From the NCBI GenBank assembly GCA_011525695.1, contig WYBX01000033.1, positions 1-63,772 on the forward strand: a stretch of DNA of 63,772 bases, read 5' to 3'. This document shows positions 17,184 to 26,332 of the stretch, piece after piece. Source of the stretch: Verrucomicrobiia bacterium (GTDB taxonomy: Bacteria > Verrucomicrobiota > Verrucomicrobiia > Opitutales > Opitutaceae). The notes beneath the pieces were generated by a model. That model was not told the origin of the DNA, made no database searches, and saw only the letters and a program-made list of their open reading frames with translations. The position numbers were made by a program, and so were the translations under genes. Each line of letters opens with the position of its first letter. Within the stretch, counting starts at the first letter, position 1.

Positions 17184-18953
17184 TCAGTCGACTTCGTACA
17201 CCTCGACCATGGCGACTCCGGTGGTTTCCGACTTCCCCTTCACCTGCGCGGTGTAGACTCCGGGATCCAGCGTGATCACGAGCACGGCATCCAGGCTGCC
17301 GGCGGCCAGTGGGAATGCACCCACTTGGTTAGCGAGCGCGACGGGCTGGGTTCCGTTCCAGTCATCATTGGAGCCGATCACCAGGTCCGATCCGCTCTTG
17401 CGCAGTTCCACCATCGGGTCGGCCAGCGTGCCGGGAACGCCAAAGGCTCCGAGCCCCGGACCAATCCCGCGAATCAGGACGGTTTGCGACTGGCCGGAGG
17501 GAATCACGAACCCTGCGGTGAGCACCTGCTCGCCAACGCCGGCGAAGCCGCGGGTCGAAATGTTGGTGAACTTGTTCGGCGATCCGATGGCGACGGGAAT
17601 GTCGCCGCCGAAATACCCGTCGGTCCAGAGTTTCGTCCAGCCCGCCGCCCAGTTCGTGTCGGAGAATGCCCCCTTGTAGGCGACCGCGGTGAGTCCGGAG
17701 CCGGACAGGGTTTCGACGGTTCCAGTCAGCGCCGGACTTCCGGCGGCAGGCCGGGGATCCAGCAAGCCGTCCGCCGAGTAGGAAATGCCGCGCAGCTGCG
17801 GATCGATGATGAGATTGTCCTGCGCCGCCGCGTTCCAATAGGCGCTCGCATCGACTGCACCGGTCGGTCGGGCATTCAGCCCGGCGGCCGTGTTGTTCGT
17901 GGCGATGTGACTGAACCAGATGTTGTGCCGGATATCAGGAATCGGCGTGCCGATGTCGTCCTCGATGTCGAGGCCTTTCGCATAATTGACGAAGATCGAG
18001 TTGTAGAGCTTCGCCTCGACGTTGTCCCGGAGGTTGACGGCCGTGTTGTTGCCGCCGCTCGTGCCGATGCCGATCATCGTGGCATTCGCCACGGTGACAT
18101 TTGCCTTCGGGAGGGCGTCAAGCGGCGCGGTGGCACCGTCCCACTCGATGCCCTTGTCCCCGCGGTCGGTGCCGATGTCGGTCTGGATGGAAAACACGAA
18201 CTGGACGCTGCCGCGGTAGCCCTGGTCGAAGTCGAGCCCGTCGTCATTGCCGAACGCGAGGACGACGTGGCGCAGATTGACGGTGCCGCCAAAGAACTCG
18301 ATGCCGTCGTCCTTGTTGGCGAACACCTCGAGGTACTCGATCGTGGTTCCGCGTCCAACGCCGCCGAGCGTGAGCCCGTTGATCTCGTTGTCGCCGCCGA
18401 TCACCGCGCCGCCATGCCGGATCGAGACGTAGCGCATCACGCCGGAGTTGTCATCGTCGTCGGTGCCGCCGAAGGTCGCATAGGCGATCTCGGCGCCGGT
18501 GACTGACAGGCCTTCGATCTGGTCCTGGGCGGGGCTGCCCGCGGGCTGGTTGTTCGCGCGGGAGTTGATGGTGGCATTGCCGAGCACGAGTACGCCGCCC
18601 CACAGGCCGGTGTCGCCGCGGCCCAGGTTGCCGTCCAGGGTGTCGAGTTCGGACGTGAAGACGATCGGTGCGCTGGCCGTGCCCTCGGCCATGATCTTGG
18701 CGCCGCGCGTGATGATCAGCGCGGCGGCATCGGCGCCGGTGGACACCTTGCCCTTGATCACGGTGCCGGCCTCGATCGTGAGCGTGGCATTGTCGATCAC
18801 GAACGTGTAGCCTTGGAGAAGGTACGTGTTGTCCTTCGTCCAGGTGGTGTTCGCGCCGATCGTGCGCGGGACGTTGATGTTGGCGGCGAAGGCGGCGGCG
18901 GCAAGGAGCAGCGAGGCGCCAAGGGCGGCCGTGAATCGGATGCGAGTTTTCAT
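17184..18953 (-). CDS. Secreted beta-helix protein with C-terminal NLSTRG domain
   Basis: This 589-residue exported protein has a signal peptide (MKTRIRFTAALGASLLLAA). The sequence from about residue 25 is a right-handed beta-helix-like repeat region (TLTIEAGTVIKGKVSTGADA; IVFTSELDTLDGNLGRGDTG; FGGTDDDDNSGVMRYVSIRH). A C-terminal domain (about 460-589) begins FTNISTRGFAGVGEQVLTAG and ends MVEVYEVD. The Asp-rich turns may bind calcium. The same family is often encoded next to TonB-dependent receptors, as here (receptor gene 233 bases upstream, same strand). Next to pst, it is a candidate surface partner for phosphate or organophosphate capture. That role is inference. Confidence 0.75.
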   Translation of the reverse strand: MKTRIRFTAALGASLLLAAAAFAANINVPRTIGANTTWTKDNTYLLQGYTFVIDNATLTIEAGTVIKGKVSTGADAAALIITRGAKIMAEGTASAPIVFTSELDTLDGNLGRGDTGLWGGVLVLGNATINSRANNQPAGSPAQDQIEGLSVTGAEIAYATFGGTDDDDNSGVMRYVSIRHGGAVIGGDNEINGLTLGGVGRGTTIEYLEVFANKDDGIEFFGGTVNLRHVVLAFGNDDGLDFDQGYRGSVQFVFSIQTDIGTDRGDKGIEWDGATAPLDALPKANVTVANATMIGIGTSGGNNTAVNLRDNVEAKLYNSIFVNYAKGLDIEDDIGTPIPDIRHNIWFSHIATNNTAAGLNARPTGAVDASAYWNAAAQDNLIIDPQLRGISYSADGLLDPRPAAGSPALTGTVETLSGSGLTAVAYKGAFSDTNWAAGWTKLWTDGYFGGDIPVAIGSPNKFTNISTRGFAGVGEQVLTAGFVIPSGQSQTVLIRGIGPGLGAFGVPGTLADPMVELRKSGSDLVIGSNDDWNGTQPVALANQVGAFPLAAGSLDAVLVITLDPGVYTAQVKGKSETTGVAMVEVYEVD

Positions 18954-19186
18954 GGTAGGTTGATCGGATTGGAAATTGAGGGAGAGGGAAGAGGTGGAGC
19001 GGGCGTGCGCTGCGCCCGCCGAGCCGGAACGATCCAGGGGGAACCGCGAAGGTTGCGAAGCAGCGCGAATTTCCCGGGCGGCACGGGCAGTTAACGATTT
19101 CGTGAGTGCGGATGTTGGCTCCGAATCCACTGCCCTTCTCCTCGCGAGCCTTTGCGATCTTCGCGGTTGAAATGCATGGCCTCGTC

Positions 19187-21949
19187 TCAGTTGAACGCGT
19201 AGCTCAGACTCAGGCTGAATTTCCGGCCGGCGTCGTAACGCTCGTACACATACGTCCGGCCGCCATGGCGCAGGCTCTTCTCCCGTGCGGATTCCAGCAG
19301 GTTGCGGGCGGTCAGCTTCAGCCGCCATTGGTCGGTCAACCGCTGCGTCCAGATGAAGTCGAGCGCCGGCGCCGGCTGCTCGAAGACATCGGGCAGCCCG
19401 CCGGAGGTGACGAGATCGAGCCGGCGCCCGAAGACGCCATATACGGTTGTGAACGTCGTGCCCGACCGCGGGAGCTGCCAGGTCGCGTCCAGGTTGATGG
19501 TGAAGGGCGACTGACCGAAGAGCGGCCGCGTGTCGTCCGCCGACGGGTACACCGCGCGGATCAGCGCCAGCTCGGTCGCGGGGATGGTCACCTGCGACTC
19601 GATCCACGACGCGTTCAGTCCCACGGCGACGTGCTCGAGCGATTGATGCAGCGGGCCGAGCTTAGTCCGGGTCTCGAACTCCACGCCGTACGTGACACCC
19701 TGCTCCACGTTGTGCGGGTAAATCCGGCCCTGGGCGAAGACCTGCTCGATCGGCCGGTCGAGCCGCTTGTAGAACACGCTGGCGGCGACCACCTCGCCGC
19801 GGCGCGCGAACCACTCCCAGCGCAGGTCGAGGTTGTCGATGATCGTCAGCTCCAGTTCGGGATTGCCGCCGATGAACTCGTCGGTGAAGGCCTCGTAGTT
19901 CACGACGTCGGCGAGTTCCCGGAACGTGGGGCGGGCGAGCGTCCGGCCATAGGCGAGCCGCACGTTTTGGCGGCGGGTCGGCGACCACACGAGTCCGAGG
20001 GCCGGCAGCGGATCCACCTGCCGGATTTCGCCGGGCCGCAGCGTGAGTGCCGAGCCCGGCCGCGCAGTGGTCAGCATCTCGGTGCGCTCGAAACGCACCC
20101 CGCCGATCAGCCGCCAGTGATCGTCCAGCCGCAGATCGCCCATGACGTACCCGGCCGCGAAGGTCTGTTCGCCGTCGTAGTTCAGATTGGCCGTGATCTC
20201 GCGCATCACCGTGCCAAAGCTGACCGAGTTCGGCGTCTCCGCGGTGATCCCGACCGGGCCCGGGAAGCTCTCGATGCCTTCGCGGGTGCGCGTGAACGGA
20301 CTCTGAATCACGAACGCGCGCTCGCGGTTCGTCCGCTCGCCGTCGAACCGCGCGCCGCCGATCTTTACGGTGAGCTCCCGTTCCGCGGCCAAATCGAAGG
20401 TCCGCGTGAAATCGAGGCCGAGATCCGTGGACTTCTCCTCCAGGGAACGGAAATGCCGGTAGTTATTGAGCCCCGACGGATCCCAGTCCTGGAGCACGAA
20501 GCTCCACTTGAACTCGAGGCTGCGGTAATCGGGCTGATCCTGCGTGCTGCGGCTCGCGGCCGCGCGCCACTCCACCTTCGCCTCGTTCCAGGCGGGCAGG
20601 TTGGCGTGGCCGGCCAGCTGCACCGAGGTGATGCCGCGCTCGGTGTACAGCAGATCGTAGCTCTCGCGAAACTCGCCGCCGGAGTCGGAACGCACGGCCT
20701 CGCCAACCCCCCGCTTCACCTGATCCTGCGCGGACTGGTTGTGGAAGACGGTCGCACGGATCTCGTGATTCAGGGAGGGTTGCCAGGCCATCTGTGCGTA
20801 GGCGCCCCAATCGATGTTTTGCACGCTGCGCGTGACGCCGAAGGCCGGCGGACCACCCGGAACGTCGGGATTGCTCGCGTAGAGCGGGGCGAACTTGTAC
20901 TCCGCCACGTTGGGTGTGAACACCCGGGAAAGATCCACGAACCGCGGGTTCGCCGGATCGACGCTGCCCTGCGAATAGCGGCCGGTGGTGCCGCCGTCGT
21001 AATGGTCGGATGAACGGCTGTAGGTCAGGCTCGCCACGTACCCGACGGTCCCAGCATTGCGCAGCGTCCGGGTGTTGCCTGCAGCCGCGCTCAGGCTGAA
21101 ATCGGCTGCCCCGCTGGCGGCGCGGGGGAAGAACGGCGTGTTGTTGAATCCGCGGCTGATCGCGTCGAGTTCCCGCGCCGGGCCGAAATCCCCGGTCCGC
21201 GCCGCCAGCTGCGCCGTGGTGGTCGTGAGGCTCGACGGCATTGGATTCGGCACGGCGGAGGCGAGCGAACGCGTGCCATCGTCGCGCCCGGACCAGTCGC
21301 GGGAACCGCCGGGCACGGTGAGGAGCCCGCGGCCGGTCACGCCCTCGTGATAGGCGCTGCCAACGCTGATGGTCGCGAACGGCTGCTCCGGGAAGGATCT
21401 CGTCTTCAGGTTTACGCTGCCGCCGGAGAAGGCGCCCGGCTGATCCGGCGTGAACGACTTCGTCGTCGTGACGTTCTCGAGCAGCTCGCTGGGAAATTGG
21501 TCAAGCTGGACCGCGCGGCGATCCGGATCGGCACTGGGCAGCGAAAGCCCGTTCATCTGGGTGTAGGTGTAGCGTTCGCCCACGCCGCGGATGACCGCGT
21601 ACTTTCCGTCAACCAGACTGGCACCGGTGGTCTTGCCGATCGCCTCGGCGGCGGTGTCGAGCGCGAGTCGCGACAACTGCTCGGCGCCAATCGCATCGCT
21701 CACTGCGATCGCCTTTTGCCGCAGCCCCAGCAGGCCGATGTCCGAATCTGCGACCGTTTCGGCGGAGACCGAGAACGTCTCGAGCGTGATGACCCGTTCC
21801 TTTCGCGGGATGGCTGGAGGCGGCGTTGTCTCCGTGCCGCTGTCCGCGGCCATGCCGCGAAAATTGGCGATCAAGACCAGCGCCAGAGCAATCGCGGGCG
21901 TGGCAGGCGAACGCGAGGAGAAGAGCGTGGGCGTGTGGGCGCATGACAT
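19187..21949 (-). CDS. TonB-dependent outer-membrane receptor
   Basis: This protein of about 920 residues has a signal peptide ending near GMAADSG and a plug domain (AVSDAIGAEQLSRLALDTAA; GKYAVIRGVGERYTYTQMNG; TPDQPGAFSGGSVNLKTRSF). A 22-strand-type barrel with alternating aromatic and polar strands ends SLSYAFN. The plug and its 'RGVGERYT..MNGL' box match receptors for larger organic ligands rather than simple siderophores. The start is put at 21949 (MSCAHTPTLF); an ATG at 21985 is an alternative. It is the upstream gene of a likely two-gene unit with the beta-helix protein. The ligand is unknown; its position beside pst suggests phosphate-linked uptake. Confidence 0.88.
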   Translation of the reverse strand: MSCAHTPTLFSSRSPATPAIALALVLIANFRGMAADSGTETTPPPAIPRKERVITLETFSVSAETVADSDIGLLGLRQKAIAVSDAIGAEQLSRLALDTAAEAIGKTTGASLVDGKYAVIRGVGERYTYTQMNGLSLPSADPDRRAVQLDQFPSELLENVTTTKSFTPDQPGAFSGGSVNLKTRSFPEQPFATISVGSAYHEGVTGRGLLTVPGGSRDWSGRDDGTRSLASAVPNPMPSSLTTTTAQLAARTGDFGPARELDAISRGFNNTPFFPRAASGAADFSLSAAAGNTRTLRNAGTVGYVASLTYSRSSDHYDGGTTGRYSQGSVDPANPRFVDLSRVFTPNVAEYKFAPLYASNPDVPGGPPAFGVTRSVQNIDWGAYAQMAWQPSLNHEIRATVFHNQSAQDQVKRGVGEAVRSDSGGEFRESYDLLYTERGITSVQLAGHANLPAWNEAKVEWRAAASRSTQDQPDYRSLEFKWSFVLQDWDPSGLNNYRHFRSLEEKSTDLGLDFTRTFDLAAERELTVKIGGARFDGERTNRERAFVIQSPFTRTREGIESFPGPVGITAETPNSVSFGTVMREITANLNYDGEQTFAAGYVMGDLRLDDHWRLIGGVRFERTEMLTTARPGSALTLRPGEIRQVDPLPALGLVWSPTRRQNVRLAYGRTLARPTFRELADVVNYEAFTDEFIGGNPELELTIIDNLDLRWEWFARRGEVVAASVFYKRLDRPIEQVFAQGRIYPHNVEQGVTYGVEFETRTKLGPLHQSLEHVAVGLNASWIESQVTIPATELALIRAVYPSADDTRPLFGQSPFTINLDATWQLPRSGTTFTTVYGVFGRRLDLVTSGGLPDVFEQPAPALDFIWTQRLTDQWRLKLTARNLLESAREKSLRHGGRTYVYERYDAGRKFSLSLSYAFN

Positions 21950-22095
21950 GATGCGGGACGACACGTCCGGGATCAATTTTATCAATTCAAATGCTCTGGT
22001 GTCACCGGAAGATCACCGGGCCGTAACGGCGCCGACACAATTCGACGCGGCGAGGGTGCGCCTCATCCCCATCAGGCGATGAGGGCCTGAATCCG

Positions 22096-22142
22096 GGATC
22101 AGAATTGGATTCGTAGGGGCGCAGTCTTGCTGCGCCCCTACG
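22096..22142. repeat. Hairpin repeat between divergent genes
   Basis: A perfect 13-bp stem, CGTAGGGGCGCAG (22112-22124) and CTGCGCCCCTACG (22130-22142), closes on a 5-base loop. AGAATTGGATT immediately precedes it, the same lead-in as the GGAGGGCC repeats. It lies between the receptor and the FG-GAP gene, which are divergent, so it is not placed as a terminator. It is a tight version of the inverted pair at 10468/10535. Confidence 0.75.
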
Positions 22143-22296
22143 GCTGGGGCCCGTCAGTTGCGACGAGCGGCTTGCCTGTACCGCCGAAAATGGGATCGTG
22201 CCGGAGCCCCGCGGTGTGCCGAACCATGCCGATCGCCAAACCGGACTGGAGCGGCGGCACCAGCGTCCATTGATTTCCGGAATCGAGATTGACCGT

Positions 22297-24360
22297 ATGA
22301 AGACGATTGCCCGCGTGCTCTCGCTTGCCACCGCCGCCTGGCTGCCATTCCACGCGCCCGCCCAGGAGTTGCGACGGCTCGCGTACAACCACCCTGGGCT
22401 CACGGTCGACCTTGGCGTCGGTCTCTGGGCCTGGCCACTGCCGATGGATTACAACCAGGACGGGCTCAACGATCTCGTGGTGGTCTGCACCGACAAGCCC
22501 TACCACGGCACGTGGTTCTTCGGGAACAGCGGCGAAATCGATCCCCAGACGAAGCTCGCGATCTTCAGGCCGGCGGTGCGGATCGGCGACGCCGCCCCCT
22601 CCGTCGGCATCTCCCATGTGACCGGCCGGCCGATCGTCACCGCCACGGCCTCGACGAAGAACCGTGACGACACGCTCACCTTCCGCGCCAACACCTATCC
22701 CGATTTCCTGAATTCGCAGTTTGAAAGGCCGGTATCTCTGAAGGTGCCGACGCGGATTCATGCCGAGCCGGGCAGCATTCGCCAGAACCAGTGGCAGCTG
22801 GTCGATTTCGATGCCGACGGCGATCTCGATGTCACGCTCGGCATCGATTTCTGGGGCGATTTCGGTCCGCTGCAGGGAGGTGAGGGCGCGTACAATGCCG
22901 ACGGCCGGTGGACGCGGGGCAAACTGCATGGCTACGTCTACCTCCTGCGCAACGTCGGCACCGACAACCGGCCGGACTATGCGGCTCCCGAGCGGCTGCA
23001 GGCCGGGGGCCGGGACATCGATCCCTACGGGATGCCCTCGCCGATGTGGGCCGATTTTCGCGGCGCGGGAAAGCTGGATCTGATCTGCGGCGAATTCCGC
23101 GACGGCTTCACCTTTTATGCGAACATCGGGACGCGCACCCAGCCGGCCTATGCCGCTGGCCGGGAACTCCGCGTCGCCGGAAAGCGGCTCACGATGGATC
23201 TGTGCATGATCACGCCGACCGCGATCGACTGGAATGGCGACGGCAGCGTGGACATCGTGTGCGGCGACGAAGACGGCCGGGTCGCGCTGATTGAGAACAC
23301 GGGCGCAGTGGTCGACGGGATGCCGCAATTCCTGCCGCCGCGCTATTTCCGGCAATTCGCCGCGGACGTGAAGTTCGGCGCGCTGGTCACGCCCTGTGCG
23401 TTCGACTGGGATGGCGATGGCGACGAGGATCTGATTTGCGGAAACACGGCCGGTTACCTCGGTTTCATTGAGAACCTCGGGGGGAGCCCGGTGCGTTGGG
23501 CGGCGCCGCGCCACCTGAGCGCTGCGGGCCGGCTCATTCGCGAGCAGGCGGGCGCCAACGGCTCCATCCAGGGGCCGGCCGAGGCCAAGTGGGGTTACTC
23601 CGTCCCGACGGTGGAAGATTGGGATGGGGATGGGCTGCCGGACATCATCACGAACGGAATTTGGGGGAAAATCGTCTGGTACAGGAACGTGGGTTCACGC
23701 CGGGCGCCGCGCCTCGCCGAAGCCCGGGCGGTGGAACTCGATTTGCCCGCGGGCGCGAACGCGCCCAGCCCGGCATGGAATTGGTGGAAGCCGGAGGGGA
23801 GCGAACTGGTGACCCAGTGGCGGACGTCGCCCCAGATGATCGACTGGAATGGCGACGGATTGATGGACCTCGTGCTGTCCGACGCGGAGGGATACCTGGC
23901 GCTTTATGAGCGCCACCGGAAGCCGGATGGCACCCTCATCCTGGGGCTGCCGCAGCGTGCCTTCTGGAGCGAGGGCTCCAGTGCCTTCCAGCGCGACGGT
24001 GAGCCGACGAACCAGGAGTCGGGCTGGCTCCGGCTCAATTCCGATGGGTACGGCCGCTCGGGTCGCCGGACGTTCTGTTTCATGGATTGGAATGGTGACC
24101 GCGAGCCGGACCTGATCATGAATGGCGTTCCAAACGTGAATGTGTTCCGGGGGCTGGGTCGCGATGCCGCCGGCCGCCAGGTCTTCCGCGACACGGGGCG
24201 CGTCAGCTCCCATGTCCTCGCCGGTCATGCCACGAAGCCAACCGCGATCGACCTGGATGGCGACGGTCGCCGCGAACTCCTCATCGGCGCGGAGGACGGC
24301 CATCTCTATCTGGTTCATCCGCCGGTTCCAGCGGGTGCACCTGCGCGATCCACTCCTTGA
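22297..24360 (+). CDS. Secreted FG-GAP/VCBS repeat protein
   Basis: This 687-residue exported protein starts MKTIARVLSLATAAWLPFHA and is cut near PAQE. At least eight calcium-binding FG-GAP/VCBS motifs are visible: DYNQDGLNDLVVV, DFDADGDLDVTLG, DWNGDGSVDIVCG, DWDGDGDEDLICG, DWDGDGLPDIITN, DWNGDGLMDLVLS, DWNGDREPDLIMN and DLDGDGRRELLIG. These predict a seven- or eight-bladed propeller of integrin alpha type that binds or scaffolds extracellular ligands. No catalytic domain is evident. The 33 residues encoded before 22297 do not resemble a leader and are left out. The 3' end overlaps the convergent ferredoxin gene by 80 bases. Confidence 0.85.
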   Translation: MKTIARVLSLATAAWLPFHAPAQELRRLAYNHPGLTVDLGVGLWAWPLPMDYNQDGLNDLVVVCTDKPYHGTWFFGNSGEIDPQTKLAIFRPAVRIGDAAPSVGISHVTGRPIVTATASTKNRDDTLTFRANTYPDFLNSQFERPVSLKVPTRIHAEPGSIRQNQWQLVDFDADGDLDVTLGIDFWGDFGPLQGGEGAYNADGRWTRGKLHGYVYLLRNVGTDNRPDYAAPERLQAGGRDIDPYGMPSPMWADFRGAGKLDLICGEFRDGFTFYANIGTRTQPAYAAGRELRVAGKRLTMDLCMITPTAIDWNGDGSVDIVCGDEDGRVALIENTGAVVDGMPQFLPPRYFRQFAADVKFGALVTPCAFDWDGDGDEDLICGNTAGYLGFIENLGGSPVRWAAPRHLSAAGRLIREQAGANGSIQGPAEAKWGYSVPTVEDWDGDGLPDIITNGIWGKIVWYRNVGSRRAPRLAEARAVELDLPAGANAPSPAWNWWKPEGSELVTQWRTSPQMIDWNGDGLMDLVLSDAEGYLALYERHRKPDGTLILGLPQRAFWSEGSSAFQRDGEPTNQESGWLRLNSDGYGRSGRRTFCFMDWNGDREPDLIMNGVPNVNVFRGLGRDAAGRQVFRDTGRVSSHVLAGHATKPTAIDLDGDGRRELLIGAEDGHLYLVHPPVPAGAPARSTP

Positions 24361-24667
24361 CCGGCCGGCCTTCGCCGAGGTGCTCGGTGACGATCCGGCT
24401 CACGCGCTTCGCCGTCATCTCCCCATACCAGATGCCGTCCGGATAGACCACCAGCCACGGGCCGCCGTGACAGACTCGGAAGCACGCCGCCTTGGTGCGC
24501 ATCACGGGCAGCCCGGAATCCTTGAGCCTGCGCTTCAGCTCGTCCCACGCCGCCTGTCCGGCTTCCGGGTCGCAGCAGTCCGGGCCGGTGCACAGGAAAA
24601 CATGCCGCCGCGCCGTCGGGAGCCCCGCCTTCTCGAACCCTGCCTCGATCTTTTCTTTCCGGGCCAT
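24281..24667 (-). CDS. Thioredoxin-like (2Fe-2S) ferredoxin domain protein
   Basis: This 128-residue cytoplasmic protein of the thioredoxin-fold ferredoxin family carries four cysteines in two clusters, CTGPDCC near residue 26 and KAACFRVCHGGP near 65. These should bind a [2Fe-2S] centre. Conserved PWLVVYPDGIWYG and a C-terminal RIVTEHLGEGRPV match free-standing members of the family, which act in electron transfer of unknown partner. The start at 24667 (MARKEKIEAGF) is used because upstream in-frame sequence is low-complexity. The C-terminal 25 residues overlap the convergent propeller gene and may be a non-conserved tail. Confidence 0.85.
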   Translation of the reverse strand: MARKEKIEAGFEKAGLPTARRHVFLCTGPDCCDPEAGQAAWDELKRRLKDSGLPVMRTKAACFRVCHGGPWLVVYPDGIWYGEMTAKRVSRIVTEHLGEGRPVKEWIAQVHPLEPADEPDRDGRPPRR

Positions 24668-25178
24668 GTCGCAGCGTCCGCCTGCCGCGGAAAATGACAA
24701 GCCTGCGCCCCGCTGTCGCGAAGGCTGGCGTCCCCACGGGGATTCGAAAGGCACCGCCAGCAGAGATCCAAGTCGCTCAATAGCAGCGGACTTAGTTAAG
24801 GGATATTGTTTTAGAACAGAGCATCCAAATGCACACTGCTGCGGAAAAGTGAAACCAAAAACAGGATTTTGGACAGCTTTCGGGCAACGCCGTTAACATA
24901 GCCCCGCGGTGTGCAACTCCAACGGGGGAAGGACGCCCGTAGCTGCAATTCCAACGGAGGGAGCCACGCGGTGTGCAATTCCAACAGGGGAGCGATTGGA
25001 ATGTGGGCAATAATGGCCAACATTTGGCGGCGACTCCACGAGGGCGGGCAACATTGCCTTGAGCGGCTTTCTCGTCCCGTCGATCAGGTGGCCAGGCTTC
25101 ATGTCAGGCTTTTGAAGTAGGCGCATCACCTTGGCCACGCGGTCAACCGAACTGCTTCTTGGCACGAGCCGTGAGAAT
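24668..25178. other. Gene-poor transition between host-like and accessory DNA
   Basis: About 510 bases lack a convincing gene. They contain an AT-richer stretch (24780-24880) and the 31-base-period repeat at 24906. A minus-strand frame (24893-25165) has a plausible-looking first half but runs through the repeats, so I do not call it. This is where the surroundings change from secretion and phosphate genes to mobile-element genes. No tRNA or clear attachment site is seen. Confidence 0.5.
24906..24991 (+). repeat. Three-copy tandem repeat, about 31-base period
   Basis: The core TGCAA(C/T)TCCAACGG recurs at 24912, 24944 and 24974. Copies 1 and 3 share the longer GCGGTGTGCAA(C/T)TCCAAC, followed by GGGG-type runs. 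The spacings of 32 and 30 bases differ and the intervening bases are related, so this is a decayed tandem repeat and not repeat-spacer architecture. It could be a relic recombination or binding site near the accessory boundary. Confidence 0.65.
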
Positions 25179-25364
25179 TCAGGATCGTTCCGCCCGGCAG
25201 GCGTTGAGCACTGAGGCTACGTCCGGCTCGGTGTCCAGGACGTAACGATCCCAATCCTCGCGTGGTGTGGAATCCAGCAACGTCCGCACGATGTGAATGC
25301 GCAACTCACGCACCTGCTCAGCCGAAAGTCGCTCGGGCTCTGCGTGGGGCATCGGGTCTTGCAC
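25179..25364 (-). CDS. Small hypothetical protein
   Basis: This 61-residue, acidic/basic mixed helical protein (SAEQVRELRIHIVRTLLDST; EDWDRYVLDTEPDVASVLNA) has no recognised domain. The translation looks protein-like, with amphipathic helices and no long proline/arginine runs. It follows the pRiA4 ORF3-like gene on the same strand by 61 bases, so they may be co-transcribed. An alternative start is 25352. Confidence 0.4.
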   Translation of the reverse strand: MQDPMPHAEPERLSAEQVRELRIHIVRTLLDSTPREDWDRYVLDTEPDVASVLNACRAERS

Positions 25365-25425
25365 GGGAAGAGATTCGCAGATCCGCGGCGCTCGTCAACC
25401 GGCGCGCGACCAACCGGGATTCAGC

Positions 25426-25980
25426 TCAGACGCGAATCGATCTGAGAACGATCTCAGTGAGTTTCGGATCGAACTCGTCCGGGTCGAACGTCCCGTTGGG
25501 CAGCCAGTCGAGAAACTGGCGATGCTCCGGATGTTGCGGATCGTGGATCGCTTTCAGCATTTCGTAATACCCCGGCACGCCGCCACAATCCTCCGGCGGA
25601 CAATTGCCGGCGCCGTCGATGAACTCAGCACGCGTTGGACGCTTGGGGTATTCGGCAACCAGCTTCAGTTCGATGACATGCTCCCAGCTATCGCCAAAAT
25701 CGTAGATGTACCGGAGCTTGTCGCGCGGTTTTCCCAGAAACTCCTCGAGCTTGTGCAGCTTTTCATCCTGCGGCGGATCATAATCGTCATGTTCCGGGAC
25801 GCCAAACCGCTCGCCGTTTCGAGCGGTGAACTCATGCAGGTGACAATCGTGCCAGCCCATCGTGGCTTGGAGCACCTGGTGAAGCGCTGACAATCGAACC
25901 GTGGCCGGCACAGTGATGCCGCGCCACACGGAATCGATTCCACGCAGCGATATTCGAAGAAAGAAGATCCGTGCCGGCAT
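25426..25980 (-). CDS. Plasmid pRiA4b ORF-3-like protein
   Basis: This 184-residue protein has the hallmarks of the pRiA4_ORF3 family. These are an N-terminal strand-rich part (ARIFFLRISLRGIDSVWRGI), LHQVLQATMGWHDCHLHEF, the DYDPPQDEKLHKLEEFL stretch, YIYDFGDSWEHVIELK, and a CPPEDCGGVPGYYEML segment. The family occurs on plasmids and beside mobile elements; its biochemical function is unproven. The start at 25980 (MPARIFF) is preferred because homologues begin there; 26016 is the alternative. Confidence 0.85.
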   Translation of the reverse strand: MPARIFFLRISLRGIDSVWRGITVPATVRLSALHQVLQATMGWHDCHLHEFTARNGERFGVPEHDDYDPPQDEKLHKLEEFLGKPRDKLRYIYDFGDSWEHVIELKLVAEYPKRPTRAEFIDGAGNCPPEDCGGVPGYYEMLKAIHDPQHPEHRQFLDWLPNGTFDPDEFDPKLTEIVLRSIRV

Positions 25981-26332
25981 GGCCTTCGATTCCGCGCGGG
26001 TTGCCGCGCGACTCAAGAGCCAACTCCCGGATCACTGCGCCTCGAGGATTGGACGGCAAGCGGATGGGGCCAGCGAAGCCTTCGGCGAACCTCCGCTTCC
26101 AGACTACGACTCGGAAGCGCTCGACTTCCCAGTAGCAGCCGAGCTTCCCATGGATGCAAAGCGTTCATGGATTCTCGGAAACCGAGTCCGAGCGCATCGC
26201 AAACTTTGCGCGGCTCCGGTGCTTCTGGCGCCAACGTCAAGCGGGACATTCGCCCGAGATCCGGCGGTCGAAATGATTGTGCACACTGAGGTGCACGGAT
26301 GGAATGCGCGCTCCGGATCGACTCCATTATCT

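Noticed and set aside
19106..21013. 635-codon plus-strand frame opposite the TonB receptor
   Set aside because: High-GC shadow frame; the minus strand has signal peptide, plug and barrel features.
22112..22142. Rho-independent terminator
   Set aside because: Perfect hairpin but no T run, and it lies between divergent genes where no transcript ends are expected.
22138..23514. 458-codon minus-strand frame opposite the FG-GAP gene
   Set aside because: Shadow of a strongly repetitive DxDGDG-encoding sequence; no domain of its own.
24906..24991. Possible CRISPR array
   Set aside because: Only three copies, spacings of 32 and 30 bases with related intervening sequence and no cas genes; it is a tandem repeat.
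25901..26332. N-terminal extension of the NERD protein
   Set aside because: In-frame but overlaps the opposite-strand gene and lacks domain or membrane character; the ATG at 26333 precedes the first membrane segment.
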